From Saccharospirillum mangrovi (GTDB lineage Bacteria; Pseudomonadota; Gammaproteobacteria; Pseudomonadales; Natronospirillaceae), in contig NZ_CP031415.1 of the NCBI RefSeq assembly GCF_003367315.1, positions 2,292,001-2,356,000 of the forward strand: a stretch of 64,000 nucleotides of DNA. Direction: 5' to 3'. Below the pieces are notes generated by a model that did no database searches, was not told the DNA's origin, and worked only from the letters and a program-made list of their open reading frames with translations. This document shows, one piece after another, positions 8,971-18,652 of the stretch. Made by a program: the position numbers and the translations under genes. How positions within the stretch are numbered: the stretch's first letter is position 1; every line of letters starts with the position of its first letter.

Positions 8971-10563
8971 ATGAAAGCACGCTACGACACCATCATTGTC
9001 GGCGGTGGATCGGCTGGCTGTGTGCTGGCCGCCCGATTAAGCGAAGACCCTCATCATAGAGTTCTGCTGATCGAAGCAGGCGGTTCAGGCCGCAGTCCGT
9101 TGATCAGCATTCCACTGGGCATAGCCGCCACCATTCCCGGCTATGCGCACAATTGGGCGTTTGAATCGACCCCCCAATCGGGACTCGACCAGCGTCGTGC
9201 GTTCCAACCCCGGGGCAAAGGTCTCGGCGGCAGCAGCGCCATCAACGCCATGATTTACACCCGTGGTCATCCGAACGATTACAACGACTGGGCCGACATG
9301 GGCTTGACGGATTTCGCCTGGAATGAAGTGTTGCCCTGGTTTCGCCGCAGCGAGAACAACAGCCGGGGCAGCAGCAGTTTCCACGGTCAGGACGGGCCTT
9401 TGAGTGTGTCCGATCTGCGCTCGGACAACCCGGCGACCGATGCCTTTCTGGTCGCCGCTCAAGCAGCGGGTTTCTCAACCAACGACGACTTCAACGGTGC
9501 CCAGCAAGACGGCTTTGGCCGCTATCAGGTCACGCAAAAGAATGGCCGTCGTCACAGTGTCGCCGCCGCATTTTTGCACCCGATACAGCAGCGCCCCAAC
9601 CTGCACATCCTGACTCGTCATCAGGTGACCGCCTTGCTGTTTGAAGGCGATCGCGTGGTTGGTGTTCGCGCGCGCAAAGGGCGCTCCGGTGACACAGAAT
9701 GGCGTTGCAGCGGTGACGTCATCCTCAGCGCCGGCGCTTTTCAGTCGCCGCAATTACTCATGCTGTCGGGCATCGGCCCGGCCGATGAACTGCGCCGACA
9801 CAACATCGATGTGCGTTTGGATCGACCAGCCGTCGGCGCCAACCTTCAAGACCACCTCGACTACACCAGCGCCTGGTTCAGCCCCTCGTCACAGGTGCTG
9901 GGTTATGGCCCTAAAGCAATGGCGCGACTCGCCGCCGAATTGCCGTCGTTTCTGTCGCGCGGGCGCGGATTATGGACCAGCAATGTGGGCGAAGGCGGTG
10001 GCTATGTGCGTTCCCGTCCAGACCTGGATCGGCCGGATTTTCAAATCCATTTCCTGATCGGCGTGGTCGACGATCACAACCGCCGTCTGCATCTGCCAAA
10101 CGGCTTTTGTGTACATGCCTGCCAACTCAGACCCCGCTCTCGAGGCGCATTGCGATTAACCAGCGCCGACCCGTTAGCGCCACCGTCCATCGACCCGGGT
10201 TATTTCAGCGACGAGCGCGATCTGGACGACATGCTGCTGGGCAGCAGGATCAGCCGCGACATCGTGCAGCAATCGCCACTGGATGCGTTTCGCGGCAAAC
10301 CTCTGTTCATCAGTGATCAGGCCAGTGACGAAGAACTGCGAGCCTCGATCCGGCAACGCGCCGACACCGCCTACCACCCCATCGGCACCTGCCGCATGGG
10401 CATCGACGCCGATGCCGTGGTAGACACGCGTTTTCGGGTAAAGGGAATCGACGGGTTAAGAGTGGTGGACGCCAGCGTCATGCCGACGTTAATCGGTGGC
10501 AACACCAACGCGCCCACCATCATGCTCGCTGAGCGCGCGGCCGACTGGATTCGTCAGGGTTAA
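8971..10563 (+). CDS. GMC-family FAD oxidoreductase, copy 2
   Basis: A 530-residue paralogue of the gene at 6809. The Rossmann motif GGGSAG, the block GGSSAINAMIYTRGHP, the active-site YHPIGTCRMG (His469) and the terminal NTNAPTIMLAERAADWI are shared almost word for word, while loops near residues 120-150 and 290-340 differ, which may mean different substrates. The ATG at 8971 has an AGGAAGAG ribosome site; an in-frame ATG at 8860 would give an unrelated 37-residue extension. Its stop codon overlaps the converging dadA-like stop by four bases (shared TTAA). Soluble, cytoplasmic; reaction likely oxidation of a primary alcohol to aldehyde with FAD. Confidence 0.92.
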   Translation: MKARYDTIIVGGGSAGCVLAARLSEDPHHRVLLIEAGGSGRSPLISIPLGIAATIPGYAHNWAFESTPQSGLDQRRAFQPRGKGLGGSSAINAMIYTRGHPNDYNDWADMGLTDFAWNEVLPWFRRSENNSRGSSSFHGQDGPLSVSDLRSDNPATDAFLVAAQAAGFSTNDDFNGAQQDGFGRYQVTQKNGRRHSVAAAFLHPIQQRPNLHILTRHQVTALLFEGDRVVGVRARKGRSGDTEWRCSGDVILSAGAFQSPQLLMLSGIGPADELRRHNIDVRLDRPAVGANLQDHLDYTSAWFSPSSQVLGYGPKAMARLAAELPSFLSRGRGLWTSNVGEGGGYVRSRPDLDRPDFQIHFLIGVVDDHNRRLHLPNGFCVHACQLRPRSRGALRLTSADPLAPPSIDPGYFSDERDLDDMLLGSRISRDIVQQSPLDAFRGKPLFISDQASDEELRASIRQRADTAYHPIGTCRMGIDADAVVDTRFRVKGIDGLRVVDASVMPTLIGGNTNAPTIMLAERAADWIRQG

Positions 10564-11822
10564 CCGCGTGTAAAACGCCCCGGTGAAAACGCCTGCAGAT
10601 CCAGGGCCGGCGTTTCTTCGGCCAGCAATTGCGCGGTCAACTCGGCGCTGCCCATAGCCAGCGTCCAGCCCCAGGTGCCATGGCCGGTGTTGTAATAGAC
10701 ATTCGCCTGCCGGGCGCGGCCGATGGCGGCCGGGCCGTCGGGGGTCATCGGCCGAAAGCCAGTCCAGGGTTCCGCCGCCGACCAGTCCGCCGCGCCGGGA
10801 AAGCGCGCGTCTAAGCTGTCGCGAATGGCGTCGAGCCGGCGCGGCAACAGGCGTCGGTCAAAATCCGCCAATTCAGCAAAACCGGTCACCCGAACGCGGT
10901 CGCCCAATCGCGTCATCGCGACTTTGCGGGTGTCGTCAATCAAGGTCGAAACCGGCGCACAACGCGAGTCGCGAATCGGCGCCGTCAGCGAATAGCCTTT
11001 CACCGGATAAATGGGCAGATTCACACCCAGGTCGCGCGCCAGTTCACGGCTGCCACAGCCTGCGCAGACAACGAACGCATCGGCTTCGAGCCAGTCGGCC
11101 CCGTTCAGTTGAATGGCGTGCAGACGCTGAGCATCGGCGCGCAGTTGCGTCACCCTTGTTTGCGTCAGCAACTGACCGCCGCCCGCCACAAAGCGTTGCG
11201 ACAACACCTGAGTAAACCGCTGGCAATCGCCAGTGCCATCGCCAGGCACCAACAAGCCACCGGTGATCGGCTGGTCGGCATTCAAACCGGGTTCCTGTTG
11301 CCGGGTGGCGGCTTCGTCGAGCCACTGGCTGTCGATGCCCAACGCCGCCATCACCTCGGCAATGCGCAGCAAATGATCCCGATCGGCCGGCGTATCGGCC
11401 AGCTTCAACAAACCGCCGTGCGCGCCGTCGAACGCCAGCGATACCTGTTCGTCCAGCGCCAGAAATTGTTCGCGACTGAATTGCCCCAACCGCAACATGG
11501 CCCGGCGGTTGTCGTTGAACAACGCCGGTTGCAGCGCGTAGCGCGTCATACCCATCAGGAATTGCAACGTGCGCATTGAAGGCGGCAACGCCAATTTCAG
11601 CGGCCCGGCGCGACGCAACATCGACGGCAAGGCTTCGCGAATCATCGACGGCGACGCCCAGGGTGAAACGTGACCATAAGACCGCTGACCGGCGTTGGCG
11701 TAACTGGTTTCCAGCGCCACGCCGTCGGCTTTATCGATCACAGTCACGTCCATTCCACGCCGCTGTAGCGCCCAGGCGGTGGTCACACCCACCACACCTG
11801 CACCAATAATGACTGCCTTCAT
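10560..11822 (-). CDS. D-amino-acid dehydrogenase-like FAD oxidoreductase
   Basis: A 420-residue DAO-family flavoprotein resembling the small subunit DadA, which deaminates D-amino acids to 2-oxo acids and passes electrons to the respiratory chain. The FAD motif GAGVVGVTTAW is at about 7-17, followed by the DadA-like ETSYANAGQRSYGHVSPWASP segment, and the C-terminus has the second FAD-contact region GFRPMTPDGPAAIGRA and NTGHGTWGWTLA. No alanine racemase (dadX) or Lrp regulator is adjacent, so whether D-alanine is the substrate is open. Proline- or sarcosine-type oxidases are alternatives. It converges on the GMC gene with overlapping stops. Confidence 0.85.
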   Translation of the reverse strand: MKAVIIGAGVVGVTTAWALQRRGMDVTVIDKADGVALETSYANAGQRSYGHVSPWASPSMIREALPSMLRRAGPLKLALPPSMRTLQFLMGMTRYALQPALFNDNRRAMLRLGQFSREQFLALDEQVSLAFDGAHGGLLKLADTPADRDHLLRIAEVMAALGIDSQWLDEAATRQQEPGLNADQPITGGLLVPGDGTGDCQRFTQVLSQRFVAGGGQLLTQTRVTQLRADAQRLHAIQLNGADWLEADAFVVCAGCGSRELARDLGVNLPIYPVKGYSLTAPIRDSRCAPVSTLIDDTRKVAMTRLGDRVRVTGFAELADFDRRLLPRRLDAIRDSLDARFPGAADWSAAEPWTGFRPMTPDGPAAIGRARQANVYYNTGHGTWGWTLAMGSAELTAQLLAEETPALDLQAFSPGRFTRG

Positions 11823-11916
11823 AACCGCTCTACTCCAATCGGCACTACACCGCGTACAGGTTTAACACCACAGCCTATCGACGGAACCCGTGGATCGGCA
11901 ATCAACGCAACCCGCT

Positions 11917-12873
11917 TTACTCAATATCCGGCGTTACCAAATTAACGGACACAGCCACCTGGCCTTGCGCCGCCAGGCGGCAGGCGCGGGGTGAATGGCC
12001 GGTCTCACGCTTGAACGCTGTGCTGAAGGCGCTTTCCGATTGGTAGCCCAGGTCGCTGGCGAGTTGGGCAATCTGAATATCGCTGGTCTGCAACGCACGC
12101 TGCGCCAATTGCATGCGCCAGCGAGTCAGATAGGACATCGGTGCCACCCCCGCAATCGCCTTAAACTGAGTTGCAAACGTTGTGCGCGACATGGCACACG
12201 CCTGCGCCAGCGTCTCCAGATGCCAGTTGCGGGCCGGGTCGCTGTGCATCAGCCGAATGGCAGGCGCCAAGCGAGGATGCACCAATGCCTTCAGCCAACT
12301 GGCGGGTTTGGCTGCGCCAGACATCAAATGGGCGCGCAGAATCTGGATGAACAGCAATTGCGCCAATTGTGCCGATGCCAGTTGCATGCCCGGCAAGGCT
12401 TGCGCCTGTTCGACAACGAGCTGATCCAGCAAGGCGCGAAACCGATCCGCCTGCGGCCAACTGGCTGGAATGTGAATCCAGGGCGGTAACACCTCGCTGA
12501 GTAACGGGCCACTGACCGGATCGAGCAAGACGTGCCCGCCCAGATGAGCAAAGTCCTGCCCCTCACCCAAATGCACCCGACTTTTCCCGGCACCCGAAAA
12601 CAGCGCCATCGCATCCAGCGGTGGCACATTCGGATCACTCGCCAGAACAAAGGCGCGCGGCGCCGATATCAGGCCAATGTCGCCACATTCAAAACGCAGA
12701 GGCTCAGCTTCACCTTCGATGTGAATCCAGCAGCCGCCCTGCACCACGGCAAAAAACTTGATGCGTGTTGGCGCCGGAAAACGAATTGCCCAATCGCCAC
12801 CGGCGGTAAATCCACCGGTGATCAGCGATTGCGCCTGGGTCAGTTTGAGCAGGTCGGAAAACGGATCGGTCAT
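11917..12873 (-). CDS. AraC-family regulator with cupin_6 sensor domain
   Basis: A 318-residue transcription factor. Residues 1-190 form a cupin_6-type domain (IRFPAPTRIKFFAVVQGGCW opens it) that would bind a small ligand. Residues 215-310 are a double helix-turn-helix of the AraC type, with LETLAQACAMSRTTFATQFK as the first and IAQLASDLGYQSESAFSTAF as the second recognition unit. ATG at 12873 is used; a GTG one codon upstream is equally possible. It is divergent from the reductase gene at 12981 across 107 bases; cupin_6/AraC regulators often control an adjacent short-chain reductase, so that is the likely target. Confidence 0.92.
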   Translation of the reverse strand: MTDPFSDLLKLTQAQSLITGGFTAGGDWAIRFPAPTRIKFFAVVQGGCWIHIEGEAEPLRFECGDIGLISAPRAFVLASDPNVPPLDAMALFSGAGKSRVHLGEGQDFAHLGGHVLLDPVSGPLLSEVLPPWIHIPASWPQADRFRALLDQLVVEQAQALPGMQLASAQLAQLLFIQILRAHLMSGAAKPASWLKALVHPRLAPAIRLMHSDPARNWHLETLAQACAMSRTTFATQFKAIAGVAPMSYLTRWRMQLAQRALQTSDIQIAQLASDLGYQSESAFSTAFKRETGHSPRACRLAAQGQVAVSVNLVTPDIE

Positions 12874-12980
12874 CACATTCGAACTATCAAAGAAGTAATA
12901 CGGATTTTAGCGCATTCAAAGTTCCAGTTTCGCCCACTAACTTAAGCGCCACTGTCATAACACACAAAGAGGCTTCTGAC

Positions 12981-14015
12981 GTGAAAGACGAACTTGTCCT
13001 GGTTACCGGTGGCACCGGCTACATTGCCCAATTTTGCATTCTGGCGCTGCTGGATGCCGGTTATCGAGTACGGACGACGCTGCGTACCCCACAACGCCAG
13101 GCTGAAGTGCTGGCCAATCTCAAGGTCGGTGGCGCCGAGCCGGGCGAGCGACTCAGCTTTGTCGTCGCTGATCTGACTGCCGATGCCGGTTGGGATGACG
13201 CCGTCGCCGGTTGCAGCTTTGTCATGCACGGCGCATCCCCCACCCCCACGGGTGAACACATCACCGAAGACGATTGGGTCAAACCTGCGGTAGAAGGCAA
13301 CTTACGTGTGCTGCGCGCCGCCCGCGATGCCGGCGTAAAACGCGTGGTGCTGACCTCAGCCTTTGGTGCCATAGGCGTCGGCCATCCGCCGATGCAGCGC
13401 CCGTTCAACGAGACCGATTGGAGTGACTTGAACAGTCGCTACCCGGTTGCGCCGTATCAGCGTTCAAAAACGCTGTCCGAACGTGCCGCCTGGGACTTTA
13501 TTGCGCGTGAAGGCAAGGGCATGGAACTGGCTGCGATCAATCCGGTCGCCGTGCTCGGCCCGGTGTTGGGTGCGGATTATTCGCACTCGGTGCGTCTGGT
13601 TAAGCAAATGCTCGACGGCCAGCAAGGCAGCCCCAAAATCAACTCCGGCTTTGTCGATGTGCGCGATGTCGCCGACCTGCACTTGCTGGCAATGACGCAT
13701 CCATCCGCCAAGGGCGAACGCTTTGTGGCAATCACCGGACACAGCGTCGGTCTGATCGACGTAGCGCGTATTTTGCGTCGTCGTTTAGGCAAGGCGGCGC
13801 GCAAGACACCCACCTTTGTATTACCCAACTGGGCAGTCAAACTGGCGGCACGCAAGAACCCTTCCTTGCGTGGCCTGATTCCGCTGCTGGGCATCAACCT
13901 GAACGCCACCAGCGAAAAAGCGCAGCGTCTATTGGGCTGGTCGCCACGCAGCCTGGAAGACGCTGTCGTCGCCACGGGCGAAAGCCTGATCGAGCACAAA
14001 CTGGTGAACGTCTGA
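12981..14015 (+). CDS. NAD(P)-dependent aldehyde/dihydroflavonol-type reductase
   Basis: An extended short-chain dehydrogenase of 344 residues that would reduce an aldehyde or ketone with NAD(P)H. The Rossmann motif TGGTGYIAQF is at 9-18; the catalytic triad is visible as S126 (VLTSAFG), Y159 and K163 (YQRSK). It resembles eukaryotic dihydroflavonol-4-reductase and yeast methylglyoxal reductase more than sugar epimerases. The start is a GTG with AGAGG nine bases upstream. It stands divergent from the AraC gene, which probably regulates it, and ends two bases before the converging GntR gene. Confidence 0.9.
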   Translation: MKDELVLVTGGTGYIAQFCILALLDAGYRVRTTLRTPQRQAEVLANLKVGGAEPGERLSFVVADLTADAGWDDAVAGCSFVMHGASPTPTGEHITEDDWVKPAVEGNLRVLRAARDAGVKRVVLTSAFGAIGVGHPPMQRPFNETDWSDLNSRYPVAPYQRSKTLSERAAWDFIAREGKGMELAAINPVAVLGPVLGADYSHSVRLVKQMLDGQQGSPKINSGFVDVRDVADLHLLAMTHPSAKGERFVAITGHSVGLIDVARILRRRLGKAARKTPTFVLPNWAVKLAARKNPSLRGLIPLLGINLNATSEKAQRLLGWSPRSLEDAVVATGESLIEHKLVNV

Positions 14016-14017
14016 AA

Positions 14018-14755
14018 TTAAGTGGATTGCGCCGGCAAAAAACCATCAAGGATGATGGTCTCCTGTTGTTGCATCAGCGCTTCGGCGCGTTCCATGTGTT
14101 CACGCATCACGCGGCGTACTTCGGCTTCGTTGCCGCGTTTGAGCGCGCCGATCAACTGCATCTGATAGTACTTGCCGGTTTCCCACAATTCGGGATTCGG
14201 CAGGTCATAAATGTCGTGACACAGGCGCAGATTTTTCAGCAGGCCGAGCAAGAAATGGCAGGTAAAACTGAGAATCGGATTCGGGCATAAATCGACCAGC
14301 ACTTCGTGAAAACTCAGTTCCGCCAGGCGCAAAGCGTGCTCTTCCGCCTGATTGGTTGGCGGTACGTCGTACACCGTCATGGTGGTTTGCAGACGGCGAA
14401 AATCTTCGTCGGTTAAACGCCCCACTACCGAAGCCGCCATTTCCGGTTCCAGCTGTATGCGTAACTGGTAGATGTCGTGAATGGTGATGGGTTTGAAATA
14501 AAAATAATTCGCCAGTAACGACATCGCCCGGTCCGGCGGCACGTCGGCCACAAAAGCACCGCCGCCTGGGCCGGTTCGGGTGGCGATTAAGCCTTGAGTT
14601 TCCAGTGCTTTGAGCGCTTCGCGTACCGTGCCTTTGGCGGCGCCGTAGGTTTCCATCAGGTTTTTTTCCTGCGGCAGACGGTCGCCGGGTTTGAGCTTGT
14701 GCTCGGCGATCATCTGCTTGAGCGCATCGGTTACCTGATCGGAACGTTTGGTCAT
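14018..14755 (-). CDS. GntR-family (FadR/FCD) transcriptional regulator
   Basis: A 245-residue repressor-type regulator. The N-terminal winged helix-turn-helix (about 1-70; LPQEKNLMETYGAAKGTVREALKALE region) is followed by an all-helical FCD ligand-binding domain (about 95-225) with metal-ligand-like His residues (LSFHEVL near 150, REHMERAE near 220). FCD regulators usually sense a carboxylate or amino acid. It is the last gene of the minus-strand transporter operon, 25 bases after the DppF-like gene, so it is probably co-transcribed and feeds back on the divergent promoters near 20.4 kb. Confidence 0.92.
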   Translation of the reverse strand: MTKRSDQVTDALKQMIAEHKLKPGDRLPQEKNLMETYGAAKGTVREALKALETQGLIATRTGPGGGAFVADVPPDRAMSLLANYFYFKPITIHDIYQLRIQLEPEMAASVVGRLTDEDFRRLQTTMTVYDVPPTNQAEEHALRLAELSFHEVLVDLCPNPILSFTCHFLLGLLKNLRLCHDIYDLPNPELWETGKYYQMQLIGALKRGNEAEVRRVMREHMERAEALMQQQETIILDGFLPAQST

Positions 14756-14780
14756 AAGGTGGCTGTCATCAATGAGTCGG

Positions 14781-15764
14781 TTAGGACGGTTGCGGCGGAT
14801 GATAGCACGCCAATCGGTGACCCGAACTCACCTCGCTCAACGCCGGGTCGCTGCGCTGGCAATCGTCCTGCACGAACGGGCAACGCGGTGCAAAGGCACA
14901 ACCAACCGGCGGCTCGAACGGATCGGGCAACACCACCGCATCGCTTTCCGGCGGCAGACGCAACTGCGGGTTGCCCGGTACCGAATCGAGCAGGCGTTGG
15001 GTGTACGGATGTTGCGGCCGTTCGAACAATTCATCGACCGGCGCCTGCTCGACAATGCGGCCGAAATACATCACCACCACACGATCACAGAAATTACGCA
15101 CCACGCCCAGATCGTGACTGATGAACACATAGGTCAGTTGAAATTCATCGCACAGTCGCTTGAGCAAATTCAGCACCTGCGCCTGCACCGACACATCCAA
15201 CGCCGACACTGGTTCGTCCAGCACCAACACATCCGGCTCGGCGGCAAGCGCGCGGGCTATGCCAATGCGCTGCGCCTGGCCGCCGGAAAATTCGTGTGGA
15301 TAACGGTCGAGAAATTCCGGTCGCAAATTCACGTGCGTCATCAATTCGGCCAGCCGTTGTTCGCGTTGTTCGGCGTTTAAATGGCGCAGATGAATCAGCG
15401 GTGTCGATAAAATATCGCGAATGGTTTTGCGCGGGTTCAGCGAACTGATCGGGTCTTGAAAAATGTATTGCACGCGTTGCGATAACTGCCGCAAATGGAC
15501 GCGGTTTTTATCGTCGGCCAAGGGTTGACCGTCGAGACGAATATCGCCATCGCTGGGTTGATCAAGCCCAACCAGCATGCGCGCCAAGGTTGATTTACCG
15601 CAGCCGGATTCACCGACAATGCCGAGAATCTCGCCCGGTGCGACGTTAAAACCGAGATCGCGCACCGCGTGCACCGCTGGCGTCGGACGGCCCAACCAAT
15701 TGCGGCCGCCGCCAAAACGTTTGATCAGGGAACGGACTTGCAGCTTGTTCATGCCATCGCTCAT
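14781..15764 (-). CDS. Peptide/nickel-type ABC transporter ATP-binding protein (DppF-like)
   Basis: The second ATPase of a peptide-type importer, 327 residues. Walker A GESGCGKST is at 51-59, the signature FSGGQAQR at 160-167 and Walker B LVLDEP at 181-186; the C-terminal oligopeptide domain carries HPYTQRLLDSVP and the cysteine cluster (GCAFAPRCPFVQDDC) typical of DppF/OppF, which often binds an iron-sulfur cluster. Its ATG overlaps the stop of the upstream fusion gene by four bases, so the two are translationally coupled. It would pair with the ATPase half of the fusion to form the heterodimeric motor. Confidence 0.93.
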   Translation of the reverse strand: MSDGMNKLQVRSLIKRFGGGRNWLGRPTPAVHAVRDLGFNVAPGEILGIVGESGCGKSTLARMLVGLDQPSDGDIRLDGQPLADDKNRVHLRQLSQRVQYIFQDPISSLNPRKTIRDILSTPLIHLRHLNAEQREQRLAELMTHVNLRPEFLDRYPHEFSGGQAQRIGIARALAAEPDVLVLDEPVSALDVSVQAQVLNLLKRLCDEFQLTYVFISHDLGVVRNFCDRVVVMYFGRIVEQAPVDELFERPQHPYTQRLLDSVPGNPQLRLPPESDAVVLPDPFEPPVGCAFAPRCPFVQDDCQRSDPALSEVSSGHRLACYHPPQPS

Positions 15765-17665
15765 ACATTCTCCCGGGCAAAGATACAGCGCGCCTGCCGC
15801 TGCGGATTTAGCGTCTGCAATTTAATCGGTGCCTGGCGGCATTGTGCGGTCACCCGGTCGCAGCGGTCGGCAAAATTGCAGCCGACTGGTAAGTCGCTGA
15901 CCGTCGGTGGCAGGCCGGGAATTTCTGCCAGTGTCTGGCTGGGGCGCGACACATCGGGCACGCAATCGATCAAGCGGCGTGTGTACGGATGCGCCGGCTT
16001 GGCGAGGATATCGTGAACCGGACCCAGCTCGACAATTTCGCCGGCGTACATCACCGCTACCCGGTCGCAAATTTCCGCCACCACACCAAAATCGTGCGTA
16101 ATAAACATCAGGCTGGCGTTTCGTTCACGGCGCAATTGATTGAGTAATTTCAACACCTGCGCCTGCACGGTTACATCCAACGCTGTGGTCGGTTCATCGG
16201 CAATAATTAACTTCGGTTCGTTCGCCAGCGCCATGGCAATGGATACCCGCTGACGCATGCCGCCTGACAATTGATGCGGGTAAAGTCTGGCGCGTTGCGC
16301 CGCGTTGGGAATGCGCACCGCTTCGAGCAAGTCGACGGCGCGCTTCCAGGCACTGCGATAACTCAGCCACTGGTGCGCGCGCATGGCTTCGACCAGTTGA
16401 TCACCAATGCTGAATTGCGGGTGCAAGGTCGATAGCGGATCCTGAAAAATGTACGCCAGTTCACCGCCGCGCAACGAGCGCAAACGTTCGTCGCTGACAC
16501 CGAGAATATTCTCACCGCCAACGTTCACCTGCCCGTCGACAATCACGCCCGGTGGCGATGCAACCAAACCGAGTAACGACATCGCCGTTACCGATTTTCC
16601 GGAACCGGATTCGCCAATAATGCCCAGACATTCGCCCGGCTGGATGTCGAAACTCGGGCCGTTAACGGCCTGATGAATTTGGCCGTTGAGATGAAATTCA
16701 GTGCGTAAATCACGGACAGATAATAAGGCGTCGGTTTGTTCAGTTGGTTTTGACCGAGCCGATTTAGCCACTTCGGTACGCGCCGCCGGCCGACGCAATG
16801 CCCCGGCTTTCAGGCGCGGGTCGAGTGCATCGCGCACGCCGTCGCCCAATAAATTAATGCTCATCACCAGAATAAAAATCACCAGACCGGCGAGGCTCGC
16901 CACGTGCGGCGCGTTGATGATCAGGCTGCGGCCTTCACCGAGAATGGAACCGAGGTCAGCCGTCGGCGGTTGCGCACCCAGGCCCAGAAACGACAGCCCA
17001 GCGGTTTCCAGGATCATCCAGCCGACGGTGGTCGACATGGTAATGACGATCACCGGCATCACGTTGGGCAAAATTTCCTGCCACAAAATGCGGGCATCGC
17101 CGAGGCCGGATAAACGCGCGGCATCGACAAATTCCCGATGCCGCAACGTCACCACCAGGCCCCGCACATTGCGAGCGAAAAACGGAATGTTAACGATGGC
17201 GATGGCGTACAAAGCGTTCATCAAACCGGGGCCGAGCGCGGCGACAATTGCCAGCGCCAGCAGGATGTACGGAAAGGCCATCAGCATGTCGATGCCGCGC
17301 ATCAAACCGCCGTCGATGCGGCCGCCGAAATAACCGGCCAGCAAACCGATCAGCGAACCGAAAAAGGCCGCCACCAACGTGGCGGCAATACCAACGGCGA
17401 GTGAAACTCGTGTGCCCCACAGCAAACGCGATAACAGATCGCGCCCGAGTTGGTCGGTGCCGAGCCAATGCCCGTCCGACAGCGGCGGCAATAAGCGATT
17501 GGCAAGCGCGGTAGTGTCCGGGTCGGCCAACGGCAGCCAGGGCGTGAGTACCACCAGCAGCAACACCAAGGCCATCACCGCCAACCCAAAGGCGGCCAGA
17601 CGATTGCGCACTAATAAAGCAAAGGCATTGCTGCGGCGACGATGAGTTTTGTTCGACCTGTTCAT
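15761..17665 (-). CDS. Fused ABC permease (DppC-like) and ATP-binding protein (DppD-like)
   Basis: A single 634-residue reading frame joins two usual subunits of a peptide-type importer. Residues 1-290 are a DppC-like permease with about six membrane helices and the EAA coupling loop EFVDAARLSGLGDARILW (178-195). A charged linker (291-313) leads to a DppD-like ATPase: Walker A GESGSGKSV at 351-359, signature LSGGMRQR, Walker B LIIADEPT, and the C-terminal HPYTRRLIDCVP domain. There is no stop or frameshift at the junction. The fused arrangement is known in some peptide-transporter families but is unusual beside a separate DppB and DppF. Start and stop both overlap neighbours by four bases. 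Confidence 0.93.
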   Translation of the reverse strand: MNRSNKTHRRRSNAFALLVRNRLAAFGLAVMALVLLLVVLTPWLPLADPDTTALANRLLPPLSDGHWLGTDQLGRDLLSRLLWGTRVSLAVGIAATLVAAFFGSLIGLLAGYFGGRIDGGLMRGIDMLMAFPYILLALAIVAALGPGLMNALYAIAIVNIPFFARNVRGLVVTLRHREFVDAARLSGLGDARILWQEILPNVMPVIVITMSTTVGWMILETAGLSFLGLGAQPPTADLGSILGEGRSLIINAPHVASLAGLVIFILVMSINLLGDGVRDALDPRLKAGALRRPAARTEVAKSARSKPTEQTDALLSVRDLRTEFHLNGQIHQAVNGPSFDIQPGECLGIIGESGSGKSVTAMSLLGLVASPPGVIVDGQVNVGGENILGVSDERLRSLRGGELAYIFQDPLSTLHPQFSIGDQLVEAMRAHQWLSYRSAWKRAVDLLEAVRIPNAAQRARLYPHQLSGGMRQRVSIAMALANEPKLIIADEPTTALDVTVQAQVLKLLNQLRRERNASLMFITHDFGVVAEICDRVAVMYAGEIVELGPVHDILAKPAHPYTRRLIDCVPDVSRPSQTLAEIPGLPPTVSDLPVGCNFADRCDRVTAQCRQAPIKLQTLNPQRQARCIFARENV

Positions 17666-18621
17666 GCGGTCACCCTCGGGTCGAGCAACACCTGTACGAC
17701 GTCGGCAATTAAATTAAACAGCACGTAGGCCGCAGCGACGATCAACACGCCGCCCTGCACCAGCAACAGATCGCGCGTGGCAATGGCGTTAACCAGCATG
17801 GAACCGATGCCGGGCCACTGAAATACGGTTTCGATGTACACCGCGCCGCCCAACACAAAACCAGCCTGAATACCGATCACCGGCACGATGGACACCAGCG
17901 CCGCCTTAAACGCATGGCGGAAAATGACCCGGCGTTCGTGCAAGCCTTTGGCGCGGGCGGTGCGAATAAAATCCTGACGCAGCACTTCGAGCATGGCCGA
18001 GCGCGTCAGCCGGGCGATGACGCCGGTGGCAATAAACGCCAACGTCGAGGCGGGCAAAATCAGATGCATCAGCAAGTCGGGCAGATCGCCGCCGCCGTAC
18101 ACGGCGAACATGCCGCTGGCCGGCAGCCAGCGCAGTTGCACGGCAAACAGCATGATCAACAACAGACCCAACCAGAACGCCGGGGTGGAAATGCCGATCA
18201 GCACGATCAGCGTCAGCAGCTTGTCGGTCCAACCGTATTGGCGCACTGCCGAAACAATGCCAACCAGAATGCCGGCAATCGAACACAGCACGAGCGCGGT
18301 ACCGGCGAGAATTAAGGTTGCGCCAAAGCGCTCTGTAATGATGTCGAGCACGGCGCGGTTCTGGCGATAGGAACGGCCGAAATCGCCCTGCACCACATTG
18401 CCCAGCCAGGTGGTGTATTGCTGCACCAGCGGTTTGTCGAGACCGAGTTGCGCGTTGACCTGGGCGACGTTATCGGGCGTGGCGTAGGAACCCAGAATCG
18501 CCAGCGCCGGGTCGCCGGGAATCATCGCCATGATGAAAAATACGATGACGGTGAGGCCGAACAACACCGGAATCGTCAACAACAGACGGCGGCCAATGTA
18601 GGCCGTAATGGAGGCGTTCAT
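17662..18621 (-). CDS. Peptide-type ABC transporter permease (DppB-like)
   Basis: A 319-residue inner-membrane subunit with about six transmembrane helices. The N-terminal helix and PGDPALAILGSYATPDNVAQ segment are typical of DppB/OppB, as is the DFGRSYRQNRAVLDII loop; the EAA motif is RTARAKGLHERRVIFRHAF. It would pair with the permease half of the downstream fusion protein to form the translocation pore. The gene is separated from the binding-protein gene by 60 bases that contain a strong hairpin, and its stop overlaps the next start. Confidence 0.93.
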   Translation of the reverse strand: MNASITAYIGRRLLLTIPVLFGLTVIVFFIMAMIPGDPALAILGSYATPDNVAQVNAQLGLDKPLVQQYTTWLGNVVQGDFGRSYRQNRAVLDIITERFGATLILAGTALVLCSIAGILVGIVSAVRQYGWTDKLLTLIVLIGISTPAFWLGLLLIMLFAVQLRWLPASGMFAVYGGGDLPDLLMHLILPASTLAFIATGVIARLTRSAMLEVLRQDFIRTARAKGLHERRVIFRHAFKAALVSIVPVIGIQAGFVLGGAVYIETVFQWPGIGSMLVNAIATRDLLLVQGGVLIVAAAYVLFNLIADVVQVLLDPRVTA

Positions 18622-18652
18622 GCAGTCCCCTGGATGAAAGGCAGCGGCAGAA

